Part shown: positions 50,531-60,183 of the stretch, in pieces
Layout of the letters: each line of letters starts with the position of its first letter
Position numbering within the stretch: position 1 is the stretch's first letter
Assembly (NCBI RefSeq): GCF_030719295.1
Contig: NZ_CP120997.1
Location: 2,922,001 to 2,986,000 of the forward strand
From: Streptomyces sp. Mut1
GTDB taxonomy: Bacteria; Actinomycetota; Actinomycetes; Streptomycetales; Streptomycetaceae
Direction of reading: 5' to 3'
DNA: 64,000 bases
Program-made: the position numbers and the translations under genes
Notes under the pieces: generated by a model
What the model saw: only the letters and a program-made list of their open reading frames with translations
Database searches by the model: none
Told to the model about the DNA's origin: nothing

Positions 50531-51553
50531 ATGCCCAAACACCGCCCCACGATCGCCGACATCGCGGCCCGCGCCGGGGTGTCCAAGGTCGCGGTGTCCT
50601 ACGCGCTCAACGACCGGCCGGGCGTCTCCCCCGCGACCCGGTCCGCCATCAAGGCCATCGCGCGGGAGATCGGCTGGCGGCCCAACAGCGCGGCCCGCGC
50701 CCTCACCCGCGCCCGAGCCGACGCGGTCGGCCTCGCGCTGTGCCGGCCCGCCCGGCTGCTCGGCGTCGAACCCTTCTTCATGGAGCTGATCAGCGGCATC
50801 GAGTCCGAGCTCTCGCCGCGCGGCTGCGCCCTGCTCCTCCAGGTCGTCACCGACCCGGCGCAGGAGCTGGAGGTCTACCGCCGCTGGTGGGGCGAGGGCC
50901 GGGTGGACGGCGTCTTCCTCACCGACCTGCGCGGCCCCGACCCCCGCATCGAGGGCGTCGCCGAACTCGGCCTGCCCGCCGTGGTCATCGGCCACCCCTC
51001 GGCGGCCGGACCGCTGCCCGCCGTCTGGTCCGACGACGCGGCGGCCGTCCGCGACACCTTCGCGTACCTCACCGCGCTCGGCCACCGCTCGGTCGCCCGG
51101 GTCGCCGGGATGCCGGAGCTCAGCCACACCGCGCTGCGCGACCGGGCCCAGCGCGAGGTCTGCGCCGAACTCGGGCTCGGCGATCCGGTCATCGTGCACA
51201 CCGGCTACTCCGGCGAGGACGGCGCGCACGCCACCCGCCGGCTGATCAGCTCGCCCCGGCGGCCCACCGCAGTCGTCTACGACAACGACATCATGGCCGT
51301 CGCCGGACTCTCGGTCGCCCAGGAGATGGGCCTCGACGTGCCCGGCGACCTCTCCCTCGTCGCCTGGGACGACTCCCAGCTCTCCCGGGTCGTCCGCCCC
51401 CCGCTGACCGCGCTGAGCCGCGACATCCCGGCGTACGGGGGCCACGCGGCCCGCACCCTGCTCGCCCTGGTCACCGACGGTGCGGCCGAGGGCCACGAGG
51501 ACACGACGGCCCGGCTGGAGCCCCGCGGGTCGACGGGGGCGCCGCGGGCTTAG
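50531..51553 (+). CDS. LacI-family transcriptional regulator
   Basis: A 340-aa repressor. The helix-turn-helix and hinge (PTIADIAARAGVSKVAVSYALNDRPGVSPATRSAIKAIAREIGWRPNSAARAL spans about 6-60) are followed by a periplasmic-binding-type sensor domain (VDGVFLTDLRG, VVIGHPSAAGPLPAVWSDD, TAVVYDNDIMAVAGL, LSLVAWDDSQLSRVVRPPLTAL). ATG 50531 is preceded by GCGAGG. Divergent from the mannoside import operon with three palindromes between, it almost certainly represses that operon and itself, with a manno-oligosaccharide or mannose derivative as inducer. Confidence 0.92.
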   Translation: MPKHRPTIADIAARAGVSKVAVSYALNDRPGVSPATRSAIKAIAREIGWRPNSAARALTRARADAVGLALCRPARLLGVEPFFMELISGIESELSPRGCALLLQVVTDPAQELEVYRRWWGEGRVDGVFLTDLRGPDPRIEGVAELGLPAVVIGHPSAAGPLPAVWSDDAAAVRDTFAYLTALGHRSVARVAGMPELSHTALRDRAQREVCAELGLGDPVIVHTGYSGEDGAHATRRLISSPRRPTAVVYDNDIMAVAGLSVAQEMGLDVPGDLSLVAWDDSQLSRVVRPPLTALSRDIPAYGGHAARTLLALVTDGAAEGHEDTTARLEPRGSTGAPRA

Positions 51554-51760
51554 GGCCGCCGACCCGATGTCATACCGCAGGAGGACGCCGGGGCCCGGAT
51601 GATGCGACTCAAGAGGGCCCCGGGAACGGGCACCGGGAGTGACGACCCGGGGCCGGACGGCGGAGACGATGGAGCGGTACCCCTGACCCGGGGTCCCGCC
51701 GTGCGGCGGGCCGCCGGGCGGGCATCCGTCCCGTACCCCCACCCCATCCTGGAGTCTGCC

Positions 51761-52531
51761 GTGACCACCATGTCCACCGCTCACCGCGCCACCGCGGTGG
51801 CCGCCCGCGCCACGGAACTGTCGAAGGTCTACGGCGAGGGCGAGACCAAGGTGACCGCCCTCGACCGGGTCAGCGTGGACTTCCCGCAGGGCGAGTTCAC
51901 CGCGATCATGGGCCCGTCGGGCTCCGGCAAGTCCACGCTGATGCACTGCGTGGCCGGCCTCGACAGCTTCAGCGGCGGTTCGGTGCGCATCGGCGAGACG
52001 GAGCTCGGGGCGCTCAAGGACAAGCAGCTCACCCAGCTGCGCCGGGACAAGATCGGCTTCATCTTCCAGGCGTTCAACCTGCTGCCGACGCTGACCGCGC
52101 TGGAGAACATCACCCTGCCGATGGACATCGCGGGCCGCAAGCCCGACCAGGAGTGGCTGCGCAAGGTCATCGACATGGTGGGCCTCTCCGAGCGGCTGAA
52201 GCACCGCCCCACCGAGCTGTCCGGCGGCCAGCAGCAGCGCGTCGCGGTGGCCCGCGCCCTCGCCTCGCAGCCCGAGATCATCTTCGGTGACGAGCCGACC
52301 GGCAACCTCGACTCCCGCTCCGGCGCCGAGGTCCTCGGCTTCCTGCGCAACTCCGTGCGCGAACTGGGCCAGACCGTGGTGATGGTGACCCACGACCCGG
52401 CCGCCGCCTCCTACGCGGACCGGGTGATCTTCCTGGCCGACGGGGCGATCGTCGACCAGATGATGCACCCCACGGCGGACGGGGTGCTGGACCGGATGAA
52501 GGCGTTCGACGCCAAGGGCCGCACCAGCTGA
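51761..52531 (+). CDS. ABC transporter ATPase (MacB/LolD type)
   Basis: A 256-aa ATPase with Walker A GPSGSGKSTL, Q-loop FQAFNLLPTL, signature ELSGGQQQRVAVARALA, Walker B IIFGDEPTGNLD and switch VTHDPAAA. These are hallmarks of the FtsE/LolD/MacB class that pairs with FtsX-like permeases. GTG 51761 has GGAG eight bases upstream; an ATG three codons later is possible. The permease gene follows 64 bases on. Together they form a mechanotransmitting exporter of unknown cargo, possibly of antimicrobial peptides or lipids. Confidence 0.93.
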   Translation: MTTMSTAHRATAVAARATELSKVYGEGETKVTALDRVSVDFPQGEFTAIMGPSGSGKSTLMHCVAGLDSFSGGSVRIGETELGALKDKQLTQLRRDKIGFIFQAFNLLPTLTALENITLPMDIAGRKPDQEWLRKVIDMVGLSERLKHRPTELSGGQQQRVAVARALASQPEIIFGDEPTGNLDSRSGAEVLGFLRNSVRELGQTVVMVTHDPAAASYADRVIFLADGAIVDQMMHPTADGVLDRMKAFDAKGRTS

Positions 52532-52595
52532 GCCGCCCCGTACCGGCGCTTCGTACCGCTCCCTCCGGCCCTCTTCCCTCCCAGGACTGACAGAC

Positions 52596-55124
52596 ATGTT
52601 CCGTACCGCCCTGCGCAATGTGCTCGCGCACAAGGCCAGGCTGCTGATGACGATCCTCGCCGTGATGCTCGGCGTGGCCTTCGTCTCCGGCACCCTGGTC
52701 TTCACCGACACCCTCGGCAACGCCTTCCGCAACCAGTCGGCGAAGAGCTACGACGACATCGCCGTCGCCGTCACCACCTACGCGGACCAGCGCGACGAGG
52801 AGACCCGCGCCATCGACGCGGCCACCCTGAAGAAGATCCAGGCCCTGGACGGCGTGGCCACCGCCACCGGCCGGGTCGACGGCTTCGCCGGGGTCGCCGA
52901 CCCCGACGGCAAGCTGATCGGCAACGGCTGGTCCAACACCGGCTCCAACTTCGCCCCCGGCAAGGACGGCAAGGACACCGCATACACCTTCACCGACGGC
53001 TCCGGCCCCACCGAGGCCGGCAGCATCGCCCTCGACGGGGAAACCGCGAAGAAGGGCGAGTACGAGGTCGGCGACACCGTGCGCGTCGCCACCAACGGAC
53101 CGGTGAAGGAATACACCCTGTCCGGGATCTTCACCACCGAGGACGGCGCGGTCAACGCGGGCGGCAGCCTGGTCCTTTTCGACACCCCCGTCGCGCAGAA
53201 GCTGTTCCTGCGCCCCGGCGAGTTCAAGGACGTCTCGGTCGCCGCGAAGCCCGGCACCTCCGACCAGCAGCTGCTCGCCGCGGTGAAGCCGCTGCTGCCC
53301 GAGGACGCCGAGGCCCAGACCGGCAAGGTGCGCGCGGACGAACAGGCCGAGGAGATCGAGCGCAGCCTCAGCGGCATCAACTGGCTGCTCCTGTCCTTCG
53401 CGGGTATCGCCCTCTTCGTCGGCATCTTCCTGATCGCCAACACCTTCACCATGCTGGTCGCCCAGCGCACCAAGGAGCTGGCCCTGATGCGGGCCGTCGG
53501 TGCCTCGCGCCGGCAGGTCAAGCGCTCGGTGCTCCTGGAGGCCGCCGTGGTCGGCCTCATCGCCTCCGTCATCGGCTTCGCGCTGGGCCTCGGACTCGCC
53601 GTCGGGCTGCGCTCGGCGATGGGCCTGTTCGGCGGCAAGATCCCGGCCGGTCCGCTCGTGGTCGGCCCGACCACCATCATCGCCGCCTTCACCGTCGGCG
53701 TCCTGATCACCGTGCTGGCCGCCTGGCTGCCCGCCCGCCGGGCCGCGAAGATCCCCCCGGTCGCCGCGATGAACAGCGCGTACGCCGTGGCCACGGTCAA
53801 GTCCCTGATCCTGCGCAACACCATCGGCTCCCTCATCACGCTGATCGGCGCCGCGGGAATCCTCGGCGGCGCGGCCAAGGCCGGCAGCAACGGGCGGATG
53901 CTCATCGCCGGCGGCGCGTTCCTGGCACTGATCGGCGTCATCATCCTCATCCCGCTGCTGTCCCGCCCGGTGATCGCCCTGGTGCGCCCGCTGCTGCTGC
54001 GGCTGTTCGGGGTCTCCGGCAAGCTGGCCGCGCAGAACGCCGTCCGCAACCCCCGGCGCACCGGCGCCACCGCCTCCGCGCTGGCGATCGGCCTGACCCT
54101 GGTCACCGGCATCTCGGTGCTCGGCGTCACCCTCGGCCGGGCGGTCGACAAGGCGACGACGGACAACATCAAGGCCGACTACATGATCTCGATGGCGAGC
54201 GGCGACGCGCTCGACGAGTCGGCGCTGACCGCCCTGGAGAAGGCCGACGGCGTCACCGCCGTCTCCCCCCAGCAGTCCGTCTGGTTCACCGTCGACGGCA
54301 AGAGCGTCTCGGCCTCCGGCATCACCCCGGGCGACGTGCAGAAGGTGCTGACCGTCGACACCGTCGCGGGCTCGGTGGACTCGCTGGCCGAGGGCGAGAT
54401 CGCCGTCGCCGAGAAGACCGCGAAGTCGCGCGGCTGGAAGACCGGGGACACCGTCTCCGCCACGTACGACGACAAGAAGAAGGGCGAGCTGAAGATCGTC
54501 GCCCTCTACAAGGACAACGAGTTCCTCTCGCCGGTCCTCATCCCCCGCGCGACCGTCGCCCCGCACGAGGGCCTGCCGGACATCCGCGAGATCTGGGTGA
54601 AGACGGACGGCGGCGCGAGCGCGGCCCACGAACAGGCGCTGGTGGACGCGCTGGGCGACAACCCCGGCATGAGCATCATGGACCGCCAGGACATCCGGGA
54701 CATGTTCGGCGGCGGCGTCAACCTCGCGATGAACATCATGTACGGGCTGCTCGCCATGGCGCTGATCATCGCGGTGCTCGGGGTCGTCAACACCCTGGCC
54801 ATGTCGGTGTTCGAACGTCAGCAGGAGATCGGCATGCTGCGGGCGATCGGCCTGGACCGGCGCAAGGTGAAGCGCATGATCCGGCTGGAGGCCGTGGTGA
54901 TCTCGCTCTTCGGCGCGGTCGTCGGCATCGGGCTCGGCATGTTCCTCGGCTGGGCGATCGGGCAGTCCGTGTCCACGAGCATCCCGGACTACGTGCTGGT
55001 CGTGCCGTGGGGCCGGATCGCGGTGTTCCTGCTGCTGGCCGGAGTGGTGGGGGTGCTGGCCGCCCTGTGGCCGGCCCGCAGCGCCGCCAAGCTGAACATG
55101 CTGACGGCCATCAAGACCGAGTAG
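52596..55124 (+). CDS. FtsX/MacB-like ABC permease
   Basis: An 842-aa permease with an N-terminal helix (LLMTILAVMLGVAFVSGTLVF), a large extracytoplasmic domain, three helices of the first FtsX domain (LLLSFAGIALFVGIFLIANTFTMLVAQRTKELALMRAVGASRRQV region), a central pair of helices, a second extracytoplasmic domain and a final FtsX domain (IMYGLLAMALIIAVLGVVNTLAMSVFERQQEIGMLRAIG). This is the ten-helix duplicated layout of Gram-positive FtsX-like exporters. It partners the ATPase upstream. A perfect terminator follows at the convergent junction. Confidence 0.93.
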   Translation: MFRTALRNVLAHKARLLMTILAVMLGVAFVSGTLVFTDTLGNAFRNQSAKSYDDIAVAVTTYADQRDEETRAIDAATLKKIQALDGVATATGRVDGFAGVADPDGKLIGNGWSNTGSNFAPGKDGKDTAYTFTDGSGPTEAGSIALDGETAKKGEYEVGDTVRVATNGPVKEYTLSGIFTTEDGAVNAGGSLVLFDTPVAQKLFLRPGEFKDVSVAAKPGTSDQQLLAAVKPLLPEDAEAQTGKVRADEQAEEIERSLSGINWLLLSFAGIALFVGIFLIANTFTMLVAQRTKELALMRAVGASRRQVKRSVLLEAAVVGLIASVIGFALGLGLAVGLRSAMGLFGGKIPAGPLVVGPTTIIAAFTVGVLITVLAAWLPARRAAKIPPVAAMNSAYAVATVKSLILRNTIGSLITLIGAAGILGGAAKAGSNGRMLIAGGAFLALIGVIILIPLLSRPVIALVRPLLLRLFGVSGKLAAQNAVRNPRRTGATASALAIGLTLVTGISVLGVTLGRAVDKATTDNIKADYMISMASGDALDESALTALEKADGVTAVSPQQSVWFTVDGKSVSASGITPGDVQKVLTVDTVAGSVDSLAEGEIAVAEKTAKSRGWKTGDTVSATYDDKKKGELKIVALYKDNEFLSPVLIPRATVAPHEGLPDIREIWVKTDGGASAAHEQALVDALGDNPGMSIMDRQDIRDMFGGGVNLAMNIMYGLLAMALIIAVLGVVNTLAMSVFERQQEIGMLRAIGLDRRKVKRMIRLEAVVISLFGAVVGIGLGMFLGWAIGQSVSTSIPDYVLVVPWGRIAVFLLLAGVVGVLAALWPARSAAKLNMLTAIKTE

Positions 55125-55138
55125 CCACGCCCGTGTGA

Positions 55139-55181
55139 GGAGGGGGCCGGTGTTCCGCGACCGCGGACACCGGCCCCCTCC
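55139..55181. terminator. Bidirectional hairpin terminator
   Basis: Perfect 15-bp arms GGAGGGGGCCGGTGT / ACACCGGCCCCCTCC with a 13-base loop, between the convergent permease and cyclopropane synthase genes, nine bases from the latter's stop. Confidence 0.85.
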
Positions 55182-55189
55182 GTCGTACG

Positions 55190-56494
55190 TCAGCCCGTCG
55201 CGTCGGCCTTCCAGGCGCGGGCCCGCAGCGGCATCCGGGAGGAGCCGCCCTCCTGCGGGCGCACCGCCAGGATCTGGTTGACGCCGATCTTGTTGCGTTC
55301 GAAGGAGAGCGCGGAGGCGGCCATGTAGAGCCGCCAGACCCTCGCCCGGCCCGGCGAGACCATCTTCAGCGCGCTCCCCCAGCCCTGCTCCAGGTTGGCG
55401 ACCCAGCGGCGCAGGGTCAGCGCGTAGTGCTCCCGCAGCGCCTCGACGTCCCGGGCCTCGAAGCCGGCCTCCTCCAGGATGGCGAGGGTCCGGCCGACCG
55501 GGGCCAGCTCACCGTCCGGGAAGACGTAGGCGTCGATGAACTCGTCGATCTCGTACGCGGTCTCGTCCTTCTCGGGGCGCCGCCCGATCTGGTGGTTGAG
55601 GAGGCGCCCGCCGGGCTTGAGGAGCGCGTAGAGGTCGTCGGCGTACTCGCGGTAGCGCACCGAGCCGACGTGCTCGGCCATGCCGATGGACGAGATCGCG
55701 TCGTACGGGCCGTCGCGGACGTCCCGGTAGTCCTGGACGCGGATCTCGACGCGGTCGGTGAGGCCCTCGTCGGCGATGCGCTTCCTGGCGTAGGCGGCCT
55801 GTTCGGTGGAGAGGGTCACCCCGGTGACGCGGGCGCCGTACTCGCGGGCGGCGTGGATGGCCATGGAGCCCCAGCCGCAGCCCACGTCCAGCAGCCGGTC
55901 GCCCTCCTTCAGCGCGAGCTTGCGGCAGACCAGGTCGAGCTTGTCGCGCTGCGCGCTCTCCAGGGTTCCGCCGTCCTCCCAGTAGGCGCAGGAGTAGACC
56001 ATGGAAGGTCCCAGGACCAGTTCGTAGAAGTCGTTGCCCACGTCGTAGTGGTGGCTGATGGCAGCCCTGTCACGGCGCTTGGTGTGCAGGGCGCCGCTGC
56101 GGCGGCGGACCTCCTCGGGCGGCGGCGTGGGCGGCAGCCCGGGGCCGGCCAGCCGCAGCAGTTCCTTGCCGGCCGCCCGCAGCCTCGGGTCGCGCAGGGC
56201 GCGTACGCCGCCGCCGGCCTCGGCGTCGCGCTCCCAGATCAGACCGGCCATCACGTCCAGCGCCTCGTACAGATCGCCCTCGATGTCGAGGTCGCCGGCC
56301 ACCCAGGCGCGGGCCAGGCCGAGTTCCCCCGGCTTCCACAGCAGGCGGCGAAGGGCCCGGCGGTTCCTGATGACGAGGACGGGGGCTCCGGGCGGTCCGG
56401 ATTCGCTGCCGTCCCAGGCCCGGACGCGGACCGGTAGGGGTTGTCCCAGCAACTCCTGGGCGAGAGCGGTCAGCCGCGATGCGGCGTCTGCCAT
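55190..56494 (-). CDS. Cyclopropane-fatty-acyl-phospholipid synthase family methyltransferase
   Basis: A 434-aa SAM-dependent enzyme adding a methylene or methyl group to unsaturated phospholipid chains. Seen: RRDRAAISHHYDVGNDFYELVLGPSMVYSCAYWE, SAM motif LLDVGCGWGSMAIHAA, VTLSTEQAAYARKRI, SSIGMAEHVG and the HQIGRRP segment, all typical of CFA synthases. The N-terminal 120 residues match the lipid-binding domain. ATG 56494 follows CGGAGG. Longer in-frame codons to 56650 lack a ribosome site. Transcribed in the same direction as the NADH dehydrogenase gene upstream but separated by a terminator. Confidence 0.92.
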   Translation of the reverse strand: MADAASRLTALAQELLGQPLPVRVRAWDGSESGPPGAPVLVIRNRRALRRLLWKPGELGLARAWVAGDLDIEGDLYEALDVMAGLIWERDAEAGGGVRALRDPRLRAAGKELLRLAGPGLPPTPPPEEVRRRSGALHTKRRDRAAISHHYDVGNDFYELVLGPSMVYSCAYWEDGGTLESAQRDKLDLVCRKLALKEGDRLLDVGCGWGSMAIHAAREYGARVTGVTLSTEQAAYARKRIADEGLTDRVEIRVQDYRDVRDGPYDAISSIGMAEHVGSVRYREYADDLYALLKPGGRLLNHQIGRRPEKDETAYEIDEFIDAYVFPDGELAPVGRTLAILEEAGFEARDVEALREHYALTLRRWVANLEQGWGSALKMVSPGRARVWRLYMAASALSFERNKIGVNQILAVRPQEGGSSRMPLRARAWKADATG

Positions 56495-56811
56495 GGCGCA
56501 CACCTCCGTGACGGTGTTTCCCAACGTGCCCAGACATGCCCACACATGTCTCGGGCCACGCCCCGGTGCCCTGGGCACCACGGCGTGGCACATCCCCCAC
56601 AACAGTTTCCGGCGGCCCGGCCATCCCGCTACCGGGCAAGGGAACGGCAAAATACATGCACGTCACATGCATCCGCCGGGGGTCCGGCCCCCACGCCCCG
56701 GTACCCCGTGCCGCCTTGTCGTACCCGGATACGCCGAAGGGGCCGTCCGCACCACGGATGGCGGACGGCCCCTTCGGGCGTCGTACTGCGGCCGCTACGG
56801 CCCTGTGCGGA
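56495..56811. other. Interval between ndh and the cyclopropane synthase gene
   Basis: 317 bases with the ndh terminator (56732-56780), a promoter region for the synthase gene and an imperfect ACATG-rich repeat near 56530-56550. No gene seen. Confidence 0.6.
56732..56780 (-). terminator. Terminator of the NDH-2 gene
   Basis: CGCCGAAGGGGCCGTCCGC pairs with GCGGACGGCCCCTTCGGGCG across a 10-base loop (one bulge), 32 bases past the ndh stop. Confidence 0.8.
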
Positions 56812-58197
56812 CTAGGAGGCCTTGGCCTTCTCGCCCACCGGCTTGGCGGCGGCCGGCGCGGGGGCCGGCTTGGCGGCCTCGTAGAACTCCTCGCGCGGAG
56901 TCTCCATGGCGCCGAGCGAGACGACCTCGCGCTTGAGGAACATCGCCAGCGTCCAGTCGGCGAAGATCCGGATCTTGCGGTTCCAGGTCGGCATCGCCAG
57001 ACCGTGGTAGCCACGGTGCATGTACCAGGCGAGGCGGCCCTTGAGCTTGATCTTCATCTTGCCCATGACGATCATCGCCACGCCCTTGTGCAGGCCGAGG
57101 CCGGCGACCGCGCCCTTGTTGGCGTGGCTGTAGTCGCCCTGCGGGAAGCCGCGCATCCCGGAGATGACGTTGTCACCGAGGACCTTGGCCTGGCGCAGCG
57201 CGTGCTGGGCGTTCGGCGGGCACCAGGCGTTCGGGTTGCCGGCCTTGCGGCCGACCATGTCCGGGACCTGGGCGTTGTCGCCCGCGGCCCAGATGTAGTC
57301 GGTGCCCTGCACCTGGAGCTTCTCGGTGGTGTCCACGTGACCGCGGGGGCCGAGCGGCAGGCCGAAGCGGGCCAGCGCCGGGTTCGGCTTCACGCCGGCC
57401 GTCCACACGATGGTGTTGGAGTCGACCTCCAGGCCGTTCTTCAGCACCACGTGACCGTCGACGCAGGAGTCCATGGAGGTCGAGAGGAAGACCTCGACAC
57501 CACGGGACTCCAGGTGCTCCCGGCCCCAGGTGCCCAGCTTCGGGCCGACCTCGGGAAGGATCTTGTCGGCGGCGTCGACGAGGACGAAGCGCATGTCCTC
57601 GCGCTTCACGTTCGTGTAGTACTTCGCCGCGTCGCGGGCCATGTCCTCGACCTCGCCGATGGTCTCCGCACCGGCGAACCCGCCGCCCACGAAGACGAAG
57701 GTGAGGGCCCGGCGGCGGACGTCCTCGTCGGTCGTCGAGTCGGCCTTGTCCAGCTGTTCGAGGACGTGGTTGCGCAGGCCGATGGCCTCCTCGATGCCCT
57801 TCATGCCGATGCCCTGCTCGGCGAGGCCGGGGATCGGGAAGGTACGGGAGACCGCGCCGAGCGCGATGACCAGGTAGTCGAAGGGCAGCTCGTAGGCCTC
57901 GCCGACGAGCGGCGCGACCGTGGCGACCTTGCGGTCCTGGTCAATGGTGGTGACACGGCCGGTGAGAACCTCGGCCTTGGGCAGCACGCGTCGCAGCGGG
58001 ACGACGACATGCCGAGGCGAGATGCTGCCGGCAGCAGCTTCGGGGAGGAAGGGCTGGTAGGTCATGTACGACCGGGGGTCGACGACCGTGACGGTCGCCT
58101 CGCCGTAGCGCATCTTCTTGAGGATGCGCCGAGCTGCGTACAGGCCTACGTACCCACCGCCTACTACGAGGATCCTGGGACGCTCCGTGGTGCTCAT
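56812..58197 (-). CDS. ndh: Type II NADH dehydrogenase (NDH-2)
   Basis: A 461-aa peripheral membrane flavoprotein passing electrons from NADH to menaquinone without proton pumping. FAD-binding ILVVGGGYVGLYAARR at the N-terminus, NAD-binding FVFVGGGFAGAETIGE in the middle, AAGDNAQVPDM near the second FAD contact, and a C-terminal amphipathic part (MHRGYHGLAMPTWNRKIRIFADW) for membrane contact. The tail is Ala/Pro/Lys-rich. ATG 58197 starts STTERPRILVVGGG as in other actinobacterial NDH-2; no strong ribosome site is visible. Confidence 0.94.
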   Translation of the reverse strand: MSTTERPRILVVGGGYVGLYAARRILKKMRYGEATVTVVDPRSYMTYQPFLPEAAAGSISPRHVVVPLRRVLPKAEVLTGRVTTIDQDRKVATVAPLVGEAYELPFDYLVIALGAVSRTFPIPGLAEQGIGMKGIEEAIGLRNHVLEQLDKADSTTDEDVRRRALTFVFVGGGFAGAETIGEVEDMARDAAKYYTNVKREDMRFVLVDAADKILPEVGPKLGTWGREHLESRGVEVFLSTSMDSCVDGHVVLKNGLEVDSNTIVWTAGVKPNPALARFGLPLGPRGHVDTTEKLQVQGTDYIWAAGDNAQVPDMVGRKAGNPNAWCPPNAQHALRQAKVLGDNVISGMRGFPQGDYSHANKGAVAGLGLHKGVAMIVMGKMKIKLKGRLAWYMHRGYHGLAMPTWNRKIRIFADWTLAMFLKREVVSLGAMETPREEFYEAAKPAPAPAAAKPVGEKAKAS

Positions 58198-58563
58198 GCC
58201 ATCGAGTATCCACCCCGTTCGGGGGGCATGCTCGTGAGCCCCTTCACAAGGTTCTTGCCACCCTCTGCTATAGTTCGCCGCCCACGTGACCCAGGTCATG
58301 GCCACGGCCGGGAACCCGGTGCCCGCGGTGAACGTTGTTCACCAGCTGTGAGCTGGCCCTTGAGCCCCGCACCCGGAGGCGTGCCGCTCCCGGTCCACAC
58401 GGCCGTAACCCGCCCGGAACACTCCCCCACGGGCCCCGAGTGACCCCGCTCACCCTCACCGTCACCCGTCCGGAGCAGAACTCCGGCCCAGGGCGGCCAA
58501 TCTCTTGTGAAGAAGTTCACGAAGTTCGTCGCGAGGCGGCCCGAAAGGGGCCTCACCAGGCAC

Positions 58564-58593
58564 ATCCCGCCCACTCAAAGGGGCGGGCGGGAT
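58564..58593 (-). terminator. Terminator of the Ppx/GppA gene
   Basis: ATCCCGCCC pairs with GGGCGGGAT across a 12-base loop, 29 bases past the stop. The interval 58198-58563 to its left has only the ndh promoter region and no gene. Confidence 0.7.
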
Positions 58594-58621
58594 GACGTAT
58601 GAGCGCTTCTCGGGCTGCCGC

Positions 58622-59563
58622 TCAGGCCAGCGACCAGGCGATTCCGTCGAGGATGTCGTGCTCGCTGACGACGACCTCGCGCGCCCCGGTCCGCTCCATC
58701 ACGGCCTGGAGGATCAGCGCCCCGGACGCGATCACATCGACCCGGCCCGGATGCATCGCGCCGATCGCGGCGCGCTCCGCGTGGGTCGAGGCCAGCAGCC
58801 GCGCGGTGATCTCCCGGACCTGCTCCAGGGAGACCCGGGAGTGGTGGATCGCCTCGGAGTCGTACTCCTTGAGGTCCAGCGCGATGGCGGCCACCGTGGT
58901 GACCGTCCCGGCGAGGCCGACGAGCGTGGCCGCCGAGGTGATCGGGACGCTCTCCCCGGCCAGGTCCAGGGCCGCCGCGACGTCCGCGCGGATCGCCTCG
59001 GCGCCCTCGGCCGGGGGCGGGTCGGCGACGACGCCGTCCCGCACGAGGTGGCGCTCGGTCATCCGGACACAGCCGATGTCCACGGACCGGGCGGCCCGCA
59101 CCCGGTCGTCGCCCACGACGAACTCGGTGGACCCGCCGCCGATGTCCACCACCAGGTACGGCTTCGCCAGGTCGTCGCGGCCCGTCAGCTCCTTGGTCGC
59201 CCCGTCGAACGAGAACGCCGCCTCCTGGTCACCGGTGATCACCTCGGGCTCCACGCCCAGGATGTCCAGCACCCCGCGCACGAAGTCGTCCCGGTTCTCC
59301 GCGTCCCGGGAGGCGGAGGTGGCGACGAAGCGGACCTTCTCGGCGCCGTGCTCCTCGATCACCGCCGCGTACCGACGGCAGGCCGCGAACGTACGCTCCA
59401 GCGCCTCGGGGGCGAGCCGCCCCGTCCGGTCGACGCCCTGCCCCAGCCGCACGATCTCCATCCGCCGGGCGAACTCGACGAGCTCCCCCGTGGCCGGGTC
59501 GGCGTCCGCGACCAGCAGACGGATCGAGTTCGTACCGCAGTCGATGGCGGCCACACGCGTCAT
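58622..59563 (-). CDS. Exopolyphosphatase/pppGpp phosphohydrolase family protein (Ppx/GppA)
   Basis: A 313-aa ASKHA-fold phosphatase: phosphate-1 motif AIDCGTNSIRLLVAD, VRFVATSASRDAENRDDF, and phosphate-2 motif VVDIGGGSTEFVVG, plus GLAGTVTTVAAIAL. It has the short actinobacterial form without the C-terminal HD domain. It degrades polyphosphate or pppGpp, linking to stringent control. It is last in the operon divIC-like, DUF501, ppx, a conserved order downstream of eno in actinobacteria. ATG 59563 is ten bases after the previous stop. Confidence 0.92.
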   Translation of the reverse strand: MTRVAAIDCGTNSIRLLVADADPATGELVEFARRMEIVRLGQGVDRTGRLAPEALERTFAACRRYAAVIEEHGAEKVRFVATSASRDAENRDDFVRGVLDILGVEPEVITGDQEAAFSFDGATKELTGRDDLAKPYLVVDIGGGSTEFVVGDDRVRAARSVDIGCVRMTERHLVRDGVVADPPPAEGAEAIRADVAAALDLAGESVPITSAATLVGLAGTVTTVAAIALDLKEYDSEAIHHSRVSLEQVREITARLLASTHAERAAIGAMHPGRVDVIASGALILQAVMERTGAREVVVSEHDILDGIAWSLA

Positions 59564-59573
59564 GTCTTCGCCC

Positions 59574-60113
59574 TCAGCCCTCGTCCGTGCCCTGCTCGCC
59601 GCACGGCGCCACGCACGGCCCCTTGCGCCACCACTCCGGAAGCATCGCGATCGCCTCGTCCCCCAGCGGGTTCACACCCGGACCCGCGGCCAGCGAGTGC
59701 CCGACGAGCACGTGCAGGCACTTCACCCGGTCCGGCATGCCGCCCGCGCTCGGGAAGCCCTCCAGCACCTCGATGGCGTCGCGCCGCGCGAGGTAGTCCT
59801 CGTGCGCGGCCCGGTAGGCCGCCGCCAGCTCGGGGTCCTGACCGAGGCGCTCGGTCATCTCCTTCATGACCCCGTTCGCCTCCAGCGTGCCGATCGCGGA
59901 CGCCGCGCGCGGGCACGTCAGGTAGTACGTCGTCGGGAACGGCGTACCGTCCTCCAGCCGGGGCTGCGTCTCGACCACGTCCGGATTACCGCAGGGACAG
60001 CGGTGCGCGATGGCCCGCAGCCCGCGCGGCGGGCGCCCCAGCTGCTGCTGGAAGGCGGCGATGTCCGCCTCGGTGGGGACGGTGGGCTCGGTCTGGGGAG
60101 GGGGCGTTTCCAT
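59574..60113 (-). CDS. DUF501 protein
   Basis: A 179-aa protein of the DUF501 family found in the conserved actinobacterial cluster eno-divIC-DUF501-ppx. Characteristic blocks: QQQLGRPPRGLRAIAHRCPCGNPDVVETQPRLEDGTPFPTTYYLTCPRA, with CPCG and a second Cys suggesting metal binding, and KCLHVLVGHSLAAGPGVNPLGDEAIAML. The biochemical function is not known. Seventy bases separate it from the divIC-like gene; ten separate it from ppx. Confidence 0.9.
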   Translation of the reverse strand: METPPPQTEPTVPTEADIAAFQQQLGRPPRGLRAIAHRCPCGNPDVVETQPRLEDGTPFPTTYYLTCPRAASAIGTLEANGVMKEMTERLGQDPELAAAYRAAHEDYLARRDAIEVLEGFPSAGGMPDRVKCLHVLVGHSLAAGPGVNPLGDEAIAMLPEWWRKGPCVAPCGEQGTDEG

Positions 60114-60183
60114 GCCTGCCTAGCGTTCTGATCGGACTGCTCGAACCGCGGGTTCTGCAGAGGTACGGGGGTGGGGACGGCCG

